Shown piece after piece: positions 38,640-51,300 of a stretch of DNA of 64,000 nucleotides. Position 1 is the stretch's first letter, and every line of letters starts with the position of its first letter. A model generated the notes under the pieces. It was not told the DNA's origin, made no database searches, and saw only the letters and a list, made by a program, of their open reading frames with translations. The stretch comes from Bagarius yarrelli. Taxonomy: Eukaryota; Chordata; Actinopteri; Siluriformes; Sisoridae. Where the stretch lies: positions 9,117,510 through 9,181,509 of the forward strand of contig VCAZ01000003.1 in the NCBI GenBank assembly GCA_005784505.1, written 5' to 3'. The position numbers were made by a program, and so were the translations under genes.

Positions 38640-41600
38640 GACTAGTAAAAACAGGGGAAAATACACCACTTAGCAAATAAAATGCACCTCTATTTATTTG
38701 AACTAAAGGTAATAGTGCTCTTAAAGTAAGCGGTCGGGAGCTCATTCAGGAGCCACTTGTGTTCCATATAGGGAAAAAAAAAAAAAGAAACGTGCCAGTA
38801 CATTAACACAGGAAAGAATTCTATCCGTGCTGTTAAGTGATGCTGCGTCAGACTAATGCTATTATGAGAAGGTTTTCCAAGCCATACAGCTAACAATCAA
38901 TGGCTTTAAATGGCTTTGCAGTTAAAAAAGATGCAGTTGAGGTGTCTGGGCTTCTAACAGAGACCAACAAAAGATTCCCAGACAGAAGATCTGCAGGGGA
39001 GAAAGAAACAGATACAACATAACACGCAGGGGAGCACGGAAATCAGGTGCTCCAAATCAATGGCAGTCTGTGTCCGACCACTCAGGGTGGCAAAACGGAA
39101 AGTGTGAAAGTGAGGGAAAACAAGGCTTTCTCAAAGAATGTCATTCCAGCGAGGCCTAAGAGCGATGGCACTCCTACTCAAGATGGGTTTTACAGTAATA
39201 GATGGGAATTCACAGCAGCTTAAACAAAAGCCAGCTTCCTGAGAACTGGCTTGCTGAGAAATAAAAAAATATGTTATCAAGAAACAAAAGAAGAAAAAAA
39301 AAACTGCAGATAAATCCAAACGTCTGTTTTCACAAAAATTGTCCAACTTTAGTCTATTTAAGCACATATGTTGTTTATATGACCCATAAAGTTATATATT
39401 TAAAAATGAACAAAAATCAAAAACTCTGCTCTTAGTCTGTATTTTCAGGTTACCGATCTGCAGATGAGTTCAGATCAAATATTTCCGCCTGCTCAGCAAC
39501 TGCTTAAAAGTATAATAAATTCAGCATTTTTAGACGAGGCCTGTTTCTCCCAGCTAGGCATTGTTCGCTTTTTAGGATTAGCAGCAAACCACCAGCGATA
39601 AGAACAAAGGCGCTGTGACGTTTACACTGTTAACGGTTTTTAAATTTAGAACTAATAATAAGCCACTGCTAATTTAAATCTGCTTTTGATCCCTATGTGG
39701 TAATCACTTTCTACTTGTAAATGAGGTTTTCTTCCATTTGCATGTGGCAAAAAAAGTAGTAGGAATAATCATCGCCATCATCATTATCGCCATCAACCTT
39801 GCACATTTGAGAACTAGACTATACTCAGTTGTGTATCTATTAAAACTAAATAAAAGTATAAAAGTTACACCATTTATCAGAATTTGGCTTATTTTATCAG
39901 AATTCAAATCATCTGCAAGCCTTTCACAGATGCTATTAATATCTTCTAATCCTTCTGATGCATGCTCATGGCATAATGTCCTTTCTTCCCTGTACACAAA
40001 CAGGAGCCTGTGCAAACTCTCCGGTCGGTGATGTGAGAGCTGTAGGTGATCGTTAAATACCTGCAGCATTGTTCTGCCAGCATAAATCAGGCAAATCTAC
40101 CTGCACCTCAAGTTTCCCTGGGGAGGAAATGGACTGTTATGCCAAGCAGTTAAGAAGCTGAGAGGGGAAAGAGGAGAGAGTGGCGAGGTTGTTTGGACAT
40201 GCAGCAAAAAGCAGACCCATGCTCCTTGGAGAGCAGTTGGGATCAGCGTGGCTTAGTGAATGTGCCTCTCACCCTGCCTCCCTGCATCCGAATCATGTGT
40301 TCTCAGCTACATTCGTGTGCAAAGCCTTACATCGACTGATGAAACTCGGCAAAGATCTTGACTGCATCTGCAAGATTAAATGATTGGAGTACTTTTACTC
40401 TAGTAAATACAGGTTGTGTCCATTTATACAAAAGTAAAGTTGTTATGATATTTTAATAGATAACAATTAAAAGGCCATCTATGAGATTGAATTAGGACAG
40501 AAAGCAGTTACTTTCTGTAAAGTCCAATAAAACAGGCTTCTTACAGAGTTATCGGTGGGTTTAAATCTGAGGAAACAAAAAATTACATTTTCTACAAAAT
40601 AGCTGAAACTCCTAAAATAGCTTATATAATAGCTGATGGATGCCTTCATAAAATTCGGCGCTTTCATTCTGTTTACGGACAAGTTGGACTCACTTTATCA
40701 TTAATTATTTTAAACGAGAAAAAAAAAACCTTCAGGGCTGTACCTTTGCCTCCAGTTTGCTTGTGACACACGAAGTAGGAATATTCAAATAAAAGCAGAC
40801 TACTATGTATTAGTCGTTTTGCCCAAGGGCAGTTAGTCCCATGATACAAATCATCAATTAAGATCTCAGTGGGAATCTCAGCATTTAGATTGGCACCACA
40901 CTGCAACTATCTCCCCCTGCAAAATAACACAGCCATTTCATGCCCTAACCATGGAAATACAACACCTAATTATGAGGCTTGTGTCTGAGAGGACATGAGG
41001 ACATATACACAAACATACACACACACAGACACTTTCACTGTCTTTCTCTGTTTTATGGTGTGAAATTCCTTATCCAGATTTTCTGCGACAGTATGTGTCA
41101 GAAGGCATGGACTCTCATGGCTCACATGTCAGGCGTAGAACGGCATGGGAAGACTTTCATGGTTATGTACCCGATACAATCCTCATGTCAGTAGCACAGA
41201 ATTATGCCGTGTGCTTTATTATAACTGCTTTAACAATTTTTTAAGCAACCGAGCAGAGGAATGAACTGGTGCTGAAGTTGAACTCACTTTAGTGTAAGGA
41301 ATGTGAAAGCATGAGCACTTGTTTGACATGTGAGTGACAAAAGCTTAACATTTCAATCATTTCAGAGATAATCAAATTTTGTATAAACTATTTAATTGAC
41401 AGAGTTTTTAATTTGCACACATAATGGGATTATCTTATAATGTGCAGCTTGTGTGAAAGTGTGTGTGTGTGTGTGTGTGTGAGTGTGTGCATTTTTGTTA
41501 GCCTTCATAACAAAATCCAATTATCCGATTAAATAATAATAAGTTCTTAGACATTAGGAGATCACTGTAATGAACTTTATTTATATTTTAATAGTTTTAC

Positions 41601-43010
41601 AGTAAAAATAGTGTAGAATTAGATGTCAATGTTTCCTTTTTTGTCTAGTTAAACTAAAAAATTAACTATCAGTGTTAACAGAATAAGGGAGTCTATTGTC
41701 TGTATATCCTAATTATATATATATTTACTGATATATTCTATATATATATATATATATATATACTAAATGCAAAGGATTGATACAATGCAGATGCTTAGCC
41801 TGCAGTCAGTTTATTACTACTTTGTATTTACTTTGTATTAGTTAAAAAACTAAGGATTACTCACAACACAAGATATGATCATGCATGCAAACTAAATTGA
41901 TATCAATATCAATATCCATATAATGTTTTTTTTGCTGCCATGTAAAACACCACTATTTTTATTTTTATCATCTAGTAAGGTGCATTACACTAATTAATAT
42001 TAATTTAATAAGTATAGTCATTTATATTTCTTACATTTTATATATATTGTACATATCCATATATATCCTAATTTTTTTTATGAAAAGGGTAGATATAAAA
42101 CTATATAATAATCTAATTTTAGTGCTACTACCCCTGCGCCAAAGTAATGTAGAGTTTAGAGCAGTTTGCTTTTCATTTTTCTTTATTTCTTTTTTTTACA
42201 CAAACAGTGAATAAAATAATAATTCAAGTTGAAAAATCAGTTTCAAGCACCTTGGTAACAGCGAGAAAACACAGTACAATAACACAAAGTTAGTATAACT
42301 TGCTATAGGCAGGCACAAAATATATTTGTTTTTTTTTTCCACAGAACAGAAAAGCAACAACTTTCATTTATTATAAAAATTCAATAATTAAATACAAATA
42401 GAGAGTTAACCGTAATTTTTTTTTTGTTTTGCATCATGTAATTACTTACTTTTGTAATATAAATATAAGCTACGAGATACTTTAACGCACAGAAAACAGA
42501 AAACACCAATAGCTTAATATGTAGTAAGAAAAAAAAATACTGTTAAATGTAACGTTGTAGTTTGATTACTTTACACAAAGCATAAATCCACGTACGCGCA
42601 AAATTGGCGTAAATTAAAACGTGAGCGCAAAATTTGCGCAGATTATAAAATATAATACTTCTCTGATCAAGTGTGTTTCTCTTAATTTTACTGCAAAGTG
42701 CAACACAAGTGCACATCCTACCAGCCCAAAATTCCAACAGAATTAGATCATGCAGATACCCCACAATGTATACCATCTCCATACTTTAAAACAGACGCGA
42801 GAGCCTCATGTCTTGATCATGCTCATATACACACACGTAATTTTTCAGATCTTAACCCATCACCCCAATCGCGCGCTGATACACATTAAAACACCACATT
42901 GCACACCAATCCTTTCACATCCATGGAACAACAGATCAATTAAAAATAAAGACACACAACTCTAACGTTTCCAACGCGCCTCCGATATCGCGTCTTCACC
43001 CGTGTGTCTT
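38640..43010. other. Probable pknox2 intron 1, no exon supported
   Basis: Mostly unique-looking sequence. 39420-40380 is of higher complexity and may be regulatory; 41500-42560 is very AT-rich. The opposed frames at 39704-40069 and 39738-40031 are mirror shadows with no domain. Confidence 0.5.
41457..41489. repeat. (GT)n microsatellite
   Basis: A TG array with one GA interruption, in the inferred pknox2 intron. Confidence 0.9.
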
Positions 43011-43012
43011 TT

Positions 43013-43070
43013 CCTCTCTTCCTTCTTCCCTCTATCTCACTCATTCACGCTCTCCTCCCTCCCTCCTCTA

Positions 43071-43113
<43 letters not shown>

Positions 43114-43198
43114 CTCTCTCTCGCTCTCTCTCTCTCGCTCTCTCTCTCTCTCTCCCGCTCTCTGTCACTCTCACTCTCTCTCTCTCTCTCTCTTCCCT
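43013..43198. repeat. Polypyrimidine tract of about 185 bases, mainly (CT)n
   Basis: It is almost pure C/T with very few purines, and polypurine on the minus (inferred transcript) strand. It starts 130 bases beyond the minus-strand donor at 43329, so it would lie at the start of the inferred pknox2 intron 1. Confidence 0.92.
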
Positions 43199-43330
43199 GT
43201 ACATGGCCCTGTCTGGATGAATAATGTCCTGCCTTTGTGAGCAGGACTCAGAGAGGGGGGTAAAAGAGGCAGAGAAGCCGGAGTGTTAGCTCCTGCGCGC
43301 TCCTGACACTGAAAATGAATGACAGCTTAC

Positions 43331-43640
43331 CTGAATGCCAATCTTCATCAGACTGACACCGGGCTGACAGCACAGCCCATACTCCCCTACACAACTAGTG
43401 ACGTGGGCATGTCAGACCCCGCCCACCGCCCCCCCATCTCCCCCTCTTTCTCTCTCCTCTTTTACACCCCCGTTCGCTCCTGTCTTTCTGTCTCTGAGTG
43501 GCCGCGCACAGGAAAACACACGGAGCCGGGCGGAGCGCCTCTGCGGGGAGATGTGCGGAGTCCGCGGGCCCCCTGTCGGTACACACCGATATCTGACACT
43601 GATGACTGATATGATCCCTTCAATAATAGTTTAGGTGTAA
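43331..43640 (-). promoter_or_regulatory. pknox2: Promoter island and first (5' UTR) exon of a minus-strand gene, probably pknox2
   Basis: This GC- and CpG-rich island lies in otherwise AT-rich DNA. Read on the minus strand it ends in a strong donor, GGCATTCAG|GTAAGC (GT at 43329-43330). It carries a GC box (43417-43424) and a CRE-like TGACGT (43400-43405), with no TATA box. No long frame starts here: the only ATG near the donor opens MKIGIQ and runs into the intron. A non-coding first exon is therefore the natural reading. Divergence from tmem218 matches the human TMEM218-PKNOX2 order, which is the only basis for the name. The transcription start and the exon's 5' boundary are unknown. Confidence 0.5.
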
Positions 43641-43721
43641 AGCACTAAACCCCGTGCTAGTCAGTCCTTTTCGCTAAAAAAAAAAAAAAAGCGCGCCGGG
43701 TTTTTTCGGACCAGAAACTTT

Positions 43722-43780
43722 TATATTTGGGGCATTTAGCAGAACCTTATCCAGAGCGACCTACAAAAGTACTCTGGTCT
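43722..43780 (-). mobile_element. SINE tail fragment
   Basis: GCATTTAGCAGAACCTTATC then CAGAGCGACCTACAAAAG: only the conserved 3' module remains. It lies just upstream of the minus-strand promoter island. Confidence 0.6.
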
Positions 43781-44482
43781 ACTAATTACATCATTACTAG
43801 CCAATAGTTTGCTAGATCGAATGTCATAAGTCCTATTAATATTATTATTAGTATTACTGTTATTATTATTAATTATAATGCGTAAAGTTTTTAAAAGACA
43901 TGTAAAGGTTTTCAAACTTGGTCAAAGAAACCATGGATACCATCTATACCATCTATATATATAATTCCGCTTCTGTTGTCTGTGCATGAAGTTCAGGTGT
44001 ATCTCAGGGGACTCGATGCGCAGGGCAGAGGACATACTGAACAGACTGCCCAGCCATAACAGGACACAATTTCACGCACCTCACGCATCTGTTTACACAC
44101 CACGGACAATTTAACGATGTCAATCAGTCAACTTATGGCTTTGGACTGGGGCAGAAACCCTTCAGCGCATGCGCAGAACAAAAGCTCTGCACCTAAGATC
44201 CAGGCACCGAATCATGAATCATAGAGGTGAAGGCAAACATCTAAAACTTATAGGTGAAACCATTGTGAAATTCCTCTCACTCAATTCATTAATGAAATAA
44301 AGTTTTTGTTTCATTATTTAAACAAATTTTCCAACAACAAACACTGTTGGAAAATACAACTCACGGTGATCTGTTATTTTTTTTATTTATGTGATTATGG
44401 AAAAAGTCATACGTTATAACCTTTAATATTTCAATGTAATACTGTGGTACCTCTCCATTTCCTACAATTACTTATCCTTATG

Positions 44483-44592
44483 TAAAAATGAAGTTAGTGG
44501 TGTGAGTGAAAAGGATGTGGAGAATAGGGTTAGGTGGAGACAGATGAATAACTGTGGCGACCCTTAAAAGGGAACAGCCGAAAGGAAACGAC
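44483..44592 (+). mobile_element. RTE LINE 3'-end fragment
   Basis: This stretch matches the reverse complement of 50405-50515 closely (GGATGTGGAGAATAGGGTTA ... GTGGCGACCCTTAAAAGGGA). It is a 5'-truncated, dead copy of the same LINE family in the opposite orientation. It lies in the 1.5-kb gap between the two divergent promoters. Confidence 0.82.
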
Positions 44593-45074
44593 GACTTATC
44601 CATGTAGAAAACACACACCAGTTGTGTACGAAAGTGTTAATATATAACATATAAAAACTATAAAATGCTGAAATCTACATACTCTACAGTGATATAAGAT
44701 ATAGAGCTGCAGATAGAAAACTTAAACATGTTACCCAATAGTATTATATAGAATTTCACTGGTCACGTGATTTTATAGCGTTTAATCCAAACGTCATGAA
44801 ACAAAACAATTAGGTATAAACATAAGCTTTTTTTATTTTATTTTATTTGTTAAAAGAAATGTAAAGATAAAGACGGCTCTAATAAATTACCGAAACACAG
44901 TATATATTATAAATATATGAATAATTGTATTGTTATTTTTTATCCGAGGAGAGTAGAAAAACTGTTCATGCAGTTCCTGTTAGATTTTGTTTACAAACGT
45001 CGAAAACGACCTTCTATACCTACAAACCCACACCTGAAATACTTTGACGTACCTAAACAATTTTATGTAGAAAA

Positions 45075-45334
45075 AAACGACAACTCCCAGGATTCATTTG
45101 CACCACAACGTGAACTGTGATTGGCTGGTTTGCGGTAACACAGGAAGTGAACACAGACAACACGATGCCGTTTTGTATCTAGGGGCAAATATAACTGTTA
45201 CAGCGGGCTATTTCCGACAAGTCAAAAATGTGCGTTTGTTTATTATTTTTCCAACTGACAAATTTTAATTTTACTAAAACCACAGACTGATCTGCTATAA
45301 ACGGAAGCAGTATTAGCTTGTTTGGCTAACAGGT
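45075..45334 (+). promoter_or_regulatory. tmem218: tmem218 core promoter and probable non-coding exon 1
   Basis: Within about 75 bases lie a match to the ZNF143/SBS motif (ACAACTCCCAGGATTC, about 45079-45094), an inverted CCAAT box (ATTGG, 45120-45124) and an ETS-type site (CAGGAAGTGA, 45141-45150). There is no TATA box. The GGTAAC at about 45134-45139 is a possible RFX half-site, attractive for a ciliary gene, but its partner half is poor. A clean donor (CAG|GTAAGA, GT at 45333) fits the end of an untranslated first exon starting near 45.18 kb. The start site is inferred. Confidence 0.6.
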
Positions 45335-48300
45335 AAGAGGATAAAGTGATCAATTTCACTTTGATTTAATTAATTCGTTAGTAAAGTTGTATCGATAGGA
45401 AAGGAAAGATAATCAGACTAGCACAAACAAAATGTTACTTTCCTCTAACATTTCCTGCTTTTTTACCCAAAATAACGCAGAGTGGATCTAAATTTATATT
45501 TAAATGTGATGTCTTGTTTGACAGTTTGTTGCTTAATTACCGCTGGATAGGTGAGTTATGGGCGGGGCGCTTGTGCTAGGGGTGGGGACAGGTGTCTTCA
45601 TCATTGGCCTCATATGGATAGGGACTCTGGTCCTTAGTCTCATCATGTCCCGTGCTGCTGGTACAACCAGGTAAGCCCTAAATGTATTCATCTTTTCATC
45701 CATTTCATCCATTCCATCCATCTAGTCATTTAAACATCCATCCATCTACATTTACATTTACAGCATTTGCAGACGCTCTTATCCAGAGCGACTTACATTT
45801 TATCTCATTTATACATTTATACTTACGGGTTAAGGGCCTTGCTCAGGGGCCCAGCAGTGGTGACTTGGTGGAGCTGGGAATCGAACACAATCTTCGGGTT
45901 GGTAGTCCAACACCTTAACCATGAACCACCACTTCCATGTATCAAGCCATCCATTCATCTAGGCATTAACACATCCATCTTTTTTCTAACCATCTAGCTA
46001 TTAAAACATCCATCTTTTTTCTAACCATCTAGCCATTAAAACATCCATCTTTTTTCTATTTATCTAGCTATTTAAACATCCATCTATTTATCAGTATCTA
46101 TCCATTTATCCATCTATCCCTCTAAACATCCATCTATTTTTCTTCCCATCCATCCACATCCATCCAGCCATCCATCTTTTTCTATTAGGCATTTGCTTGT
46201 TCTGAAGACCTCCAAATCAACAGTATTCAGCTAAAAGCATATCTTTTTGTTTGTCTGTCTGTCTATTTATCGATTAGATCGATACGTTTACCTGTCTGTC
46301 TGATAAGATATATATCCTAAAACATGGGTCATGACAATACTCTATATTACAATAGATATTGCAATTTATTGCAATACTTGTGTGGCAACCATTTTGGTTT
46401 CCCGGTGGAAATAAGTAACTGTGAAAGAATAATAGACAAGACAAAGACGATATGCAAACATTGTAAGAAATTAATACTGTACACCTCTGCTAACGTGATT
46501 TGCATTGCTATTGTAACAGACAATGCGTGTAATATGGATGTGGCTGTGCGCAAGGCAGGATTTGAGCCGCACATCAAATCCTTCACACACACAATAAACC
46601 TCGCTACACAGGCTGGACTTGGTGTTGCGTTTTCACCGAAAACACATCCACATTAACATCCATGCACACACTTACTCAGACTCAGTTTTGTGTGCCAGCT
46701 CACTGACCCGGCATGCTTTGAAAAGTTTGGGAAACGTGTGCTGTATATATCTTTAGACTTTTTATATCATTTGTGCTTGAAAGTTTTGTGCTAAAACTTT
46801 TAATATTTATGCAGGTAAATAAAATTCAGCCTTATATATCAGTATGGAAAATGATCCAACCTCACACATCAGTATGGAAAATGATCCAGCCTCACACATC
46901 AGTATGGAAAATGATCCAGCCTCACACATCAGTATGGAAAATGATCAAGCCTCACACATTAGTATGGAAAATGATCAAGCCTCACACATTAGTATGGAAA
47001 ATGATCCAGCCTCACACATCAGTATGGAAAATGATCAAGCCTCACACATTAGTATGGAAAATGATCCAGCCTCAAACATCAGTATGGAAAATGATCCAGC
47101 CTCACACATTAGTATGGAAAATGATCCAGACTCACACATCAGTATGGAAAATAATCCAGCCTCACACATTAGTATGGAAAATGATCCAGACTCACACATC
47201 AGTATGGAAAATGATCCAGCCTCACACATTAGTATGGAAAATGATCCAGCCTCACACATCAGTATAGAAATGATCCAGCTTTATTCTTTCTTTCTCTGCC
47301 AATAAAGTGGAGAAACAGGATCTGCTGAGAGAGTGACTGTTTATAGCGGTTATAAAATAAGTGATAAAGGAAGTAACTTGTTCCACGCGATTAAATGACG
47401 TTTCACTACATTAAAATTAAGTATAAACAGATGTGTCGTCCTTTAACAAATAGATAGTACTGGCAGCCCACTACGGTTTAAAACATTTTATGACATGTTG
47501 TTATGAGACATAATTCAATTTGGGGAAAAAAACTTTAAATTGGACCACCAAGTCACTATGATGTGTGTTGTTATTGCAGCGGTTGTTATCACAGACATGT
47601 TTTTTTAACATAGTTTATTCTTTTTGTTGCATCATTAAAAACAATTGATAAAGCACCTCATGCATTCTTTGTTGATGGGATATGATATATTACACAGCCA
47701 TATTGCCCATATTGTGCATGCATTTGAATAGATGTATATATAATGCATATAAAATAAATAATAATCTATTCTTCTTATCAGGCTTGGCATCGTCCCCTTG
47801 GTGCTGTTGGCGCTAACCATCACCCTGATCCTTGTCTTCTTCCCCCAAGCCTCAGAATTACCATCTCCTGTTAAAGAAACACAGGTTAGTTTGTTATTTT
47901 CATCCCTAAAGAAAAACTGCAGGCTTGCTTCCCACCTCACACACCATTCCTAATACATAAACCAGATTCCTAGTGACCCAGAACCCGATGGACTAACTAA
48001 CTAACTAACTAACCGTTTAATATTTATCTGCGGGACTTTATACTTTTTTCAGTCACTGGCAAATGATGTTAAATTCACACGATGCAATGCCACAAGCTTT
48101 AACAAAAAAAACTTATTATTATTATTATTTTTTTATTGTTGAGAAATAAATCACACAACATAGGTTAATTAAAAGGAATTTTTAAGCTTTTCTTTTCAAG
48201 ACAGTTCTTTTATCAAAATCAGTTTAACTAACAATTAAAACTAACATTTAACCTATAGCAGTAGCGTCTGGGAAGCATTCAGTGTCTACTGCAGATTTCA

Positions 48301-51300
48301 GCTTAGTACTATACACCGAAAGCATAATAAAATATTTAGCTAAGTTTGACCCCAAAATACGCTTATGTTGGCGCTTTCCTTTAAAGTTAAAAAGTATAAG
48401 TGACCTCTAGTATACATTCCATGCATTTTCATCATCCTGGGAGAGTAGTTCTTATGTTTTCTTAAACAGCTTAAATGACTGCGAAAGTGCCCAGATCCAG
48501 TTTTAAGGCCAGATGCTGTAGATAATTAAATAAGCCTTATAGTAATTTAGTGCTGCAGTAAGAATCCGGTACTGTATCCTAACTGTTTTATCAGCATCAC
48601 AATTTGCAAGCAACTCCATTGATGATAATCATGTATATAAAGAACCCAAAGAATAAGAACATGTGGAACTAAGAAATTAAGAATGTATATGAATACAAGA
48701 ATTAAAGTTTGTATGTGCATGTTTTGAAACATTCACGAATAGATACAGTAGGACAACTTGAAAAATATAAACTGTAACCTGAGTCAGGTCCAGCATCTTT
48801 ACTTTTGGAGCCATGATTGACCAACGAGACAGTGACATAGTGGTATGGTGGCGTGGGCATCTCATTTCCATAGCGTTTGACACGTTGTCTTGTTTGAGGG
48901 AAGGGCACCCTAACACATTGTTCTGTTGTTAAACAAACTAAATAGCCTCATGTTATTCTTATTTACATGGCAGTGTCCCTATATGCTTGTGCGCTCTGCT
49001 CTCAGTATCACGCACGGCGGAGTTCTGCCCCGATACACACACACACACACATATCACCTTAATATAAGTCAAATCTCTGTGATTGTATGTTGGATTTTAT
49101 TGTTGAATGTGAATTTGAAGCTAGCGTATGTAGTCCCCCAACTAAATTAAATGTCAGATTTATAAGGTTAAAAACTGCACTAAAAAGATGCAGGCTAATA
49201 GCTCAAAAATGCAAGATGACCTTGTTCCCAATTTACATTTTTCTAATTGTCATGCTGCTTGCATTGTTGTGTGTGTGTGTGTGTGTGTGTGGGTTTGTGT
49301 GTATGTGTGTTTAACACAAAAACCTGGTATGGTTTATCTCTCTGCAACAGCACAGTAGCACAAACACCCAGCAGCATATCCCCCCGATGAGCTACTGCCA
49401 AAACCTGTGTCCTGTCTGCCAAAGTGCCTCATGCCATACACATACACACACATACACATAATACCACAGCCACAGTTTACATTTTAGCAAAACAGGTTTA
49501 ACATTTTTCTGAAAAATACACATTTTTAATGACATAACAATACACAATAGTCTCTAAAGTAATCGGGTCACTGAGCAAAAAAGAATCTTTTATTACTGTT
49601 TAATTATCTGTGGTAATGAGAGTTAATGATCTTAGTTTTTAGGAAACGATTATAGGAAATGCTTACAAATGTCAAGATTGTGATTAAGCTAAAAATCATA
49701 CGTGATGCGATCTGGGAAAACCCGTCAAATGTCGTGATGGGACAGTTTTGGATGTTTATAGCTCTCCCTCTCTTTAACACTACAAACACAGTCCACCTTT
49801 TCAAATAATTATTTCCCTGAGCGGATCAATAACATATTCTAAACTGCATCTGGTTCTGTATTGTGAGTCGAGAGTAATTGGGAGTAGAACAGGAGAAGAA
49901 ATCGAGATAGTCACTATAAAATATTCAGCAATGTTTTATGTGCCTGATTAAAACCATTACATTATTCAAAATGTAGCAGAACAAAGATGTTGTGTTTCTA
50001 GCTGTTAAAGCGACCATTTTATATATTTTAAAAAAACATATACAGTAACTAAAATGAAACAGTAAAATAACTTTACTTGTAATACTTGATTGTTGTTTGT
50101 TATTTTATTTTTTTTCAAAAATACGTTTCTGAAAATGATACCAATCAACCGATTTCAGATAGCTTTTGCTACAGACAACCCTAACCCTGAAAAAATAATA
50201 ACAGATTTGGAAAGTGCCTGAAATCATATGGCATTAAAACCTAGAAAAAATGTCACCATGTGATAGCATCACATACAGTCATGTGTAAAGAATTAGAACA
50301 CCCCATTAAATATTTCGTTCTTATTTTTGATAAATGTTACATAAACCAAAATTTGCATTGTTTATTTTGTTAAATAAACAAAAGATTTCAACAAAAATGT
50401 GTATTCTTTTTTTCCTTTCGACTGTTCCTTTTAGGGGTCGCCACAGGGAATCATCTGTCTCCACCTAACCCTATTCTCTACATCCTTTTTACTCATACCC
50501 ACTAACTTCATGTCCTAGTTATCGCATCCTTATCCCTCCTCTTTGGTCTTCTTCTTTGCCTTCTGCCTGGTAGTTTCATTTCAAACATCCCCCTACCAAT
50601 ATTTTTGCTATCCCTCCTCTGTACATGTCCAAACCACCTCAATCTGGCTCCCCCGACTTTCTCCCCAAAACCTCTAACATGAGCCGTCCCCCTAATGAAC
50701 TCATTCCTAATCCTGTCTAACCTCGTCACTCCCAAAGAAAACCTCAACATCTTCAGCTTTGCTACCTTCAGCTCTGCCACCTGTCTCTTCCTCAGCGCAA
50801 CTGTCTCTAAACCATACATCATAGCTGGTCTCACCACTGTCTTGTACATCTTCCCCTTAATTCTAGCTGATATTCTCCTGTCACACATCACTCCTGACAC
50901 GTTTCTCCGCCCATTCCAACCTGCCTGTACTCGCTTTTTTACCTATTTTACACACTCTCCATTGCTCTGGACTGTCAACTCGAAGTACTTAAACTCCTGA
51001 ACCTTCTTTACCTCTTTACCCTGTAAGCTAACTGTTTCAATTCCCTCCCTTTTATTCAAACACATGTACTCTGTCTTGCTATGACTGACTTTAATTCCTC
51101 TTCTCTCCAGAGAAAACCTCCACCTTTTTCCTTCACCTGCTCCATGCTCTCACTACAGATCACAATGTCATCTGCAAACATTGTTGTCCAAGGAGATTCC
51201 TGTCTGACCTCGTCTGTCAACCGATCCATCACCACAGTAAACAAGAACACTAAACACAGTAAACAAGATGCAGTCCCACCTCTATTTGAACTCCTCTGTC

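Noticed and set aside
43002..43240. Ser-Leu-rich plus-strand frames
   Set aside because: They are translations of the polypyrimidine tract.
46773..47305. Two long overlapping plus-strand frames (164 and 153 codons) and a 74-codon minus-strand frame
   Set aside because: They are translations of the 30-bp minisatellite. All frames stay open because of unit length, and they lie in an intron.
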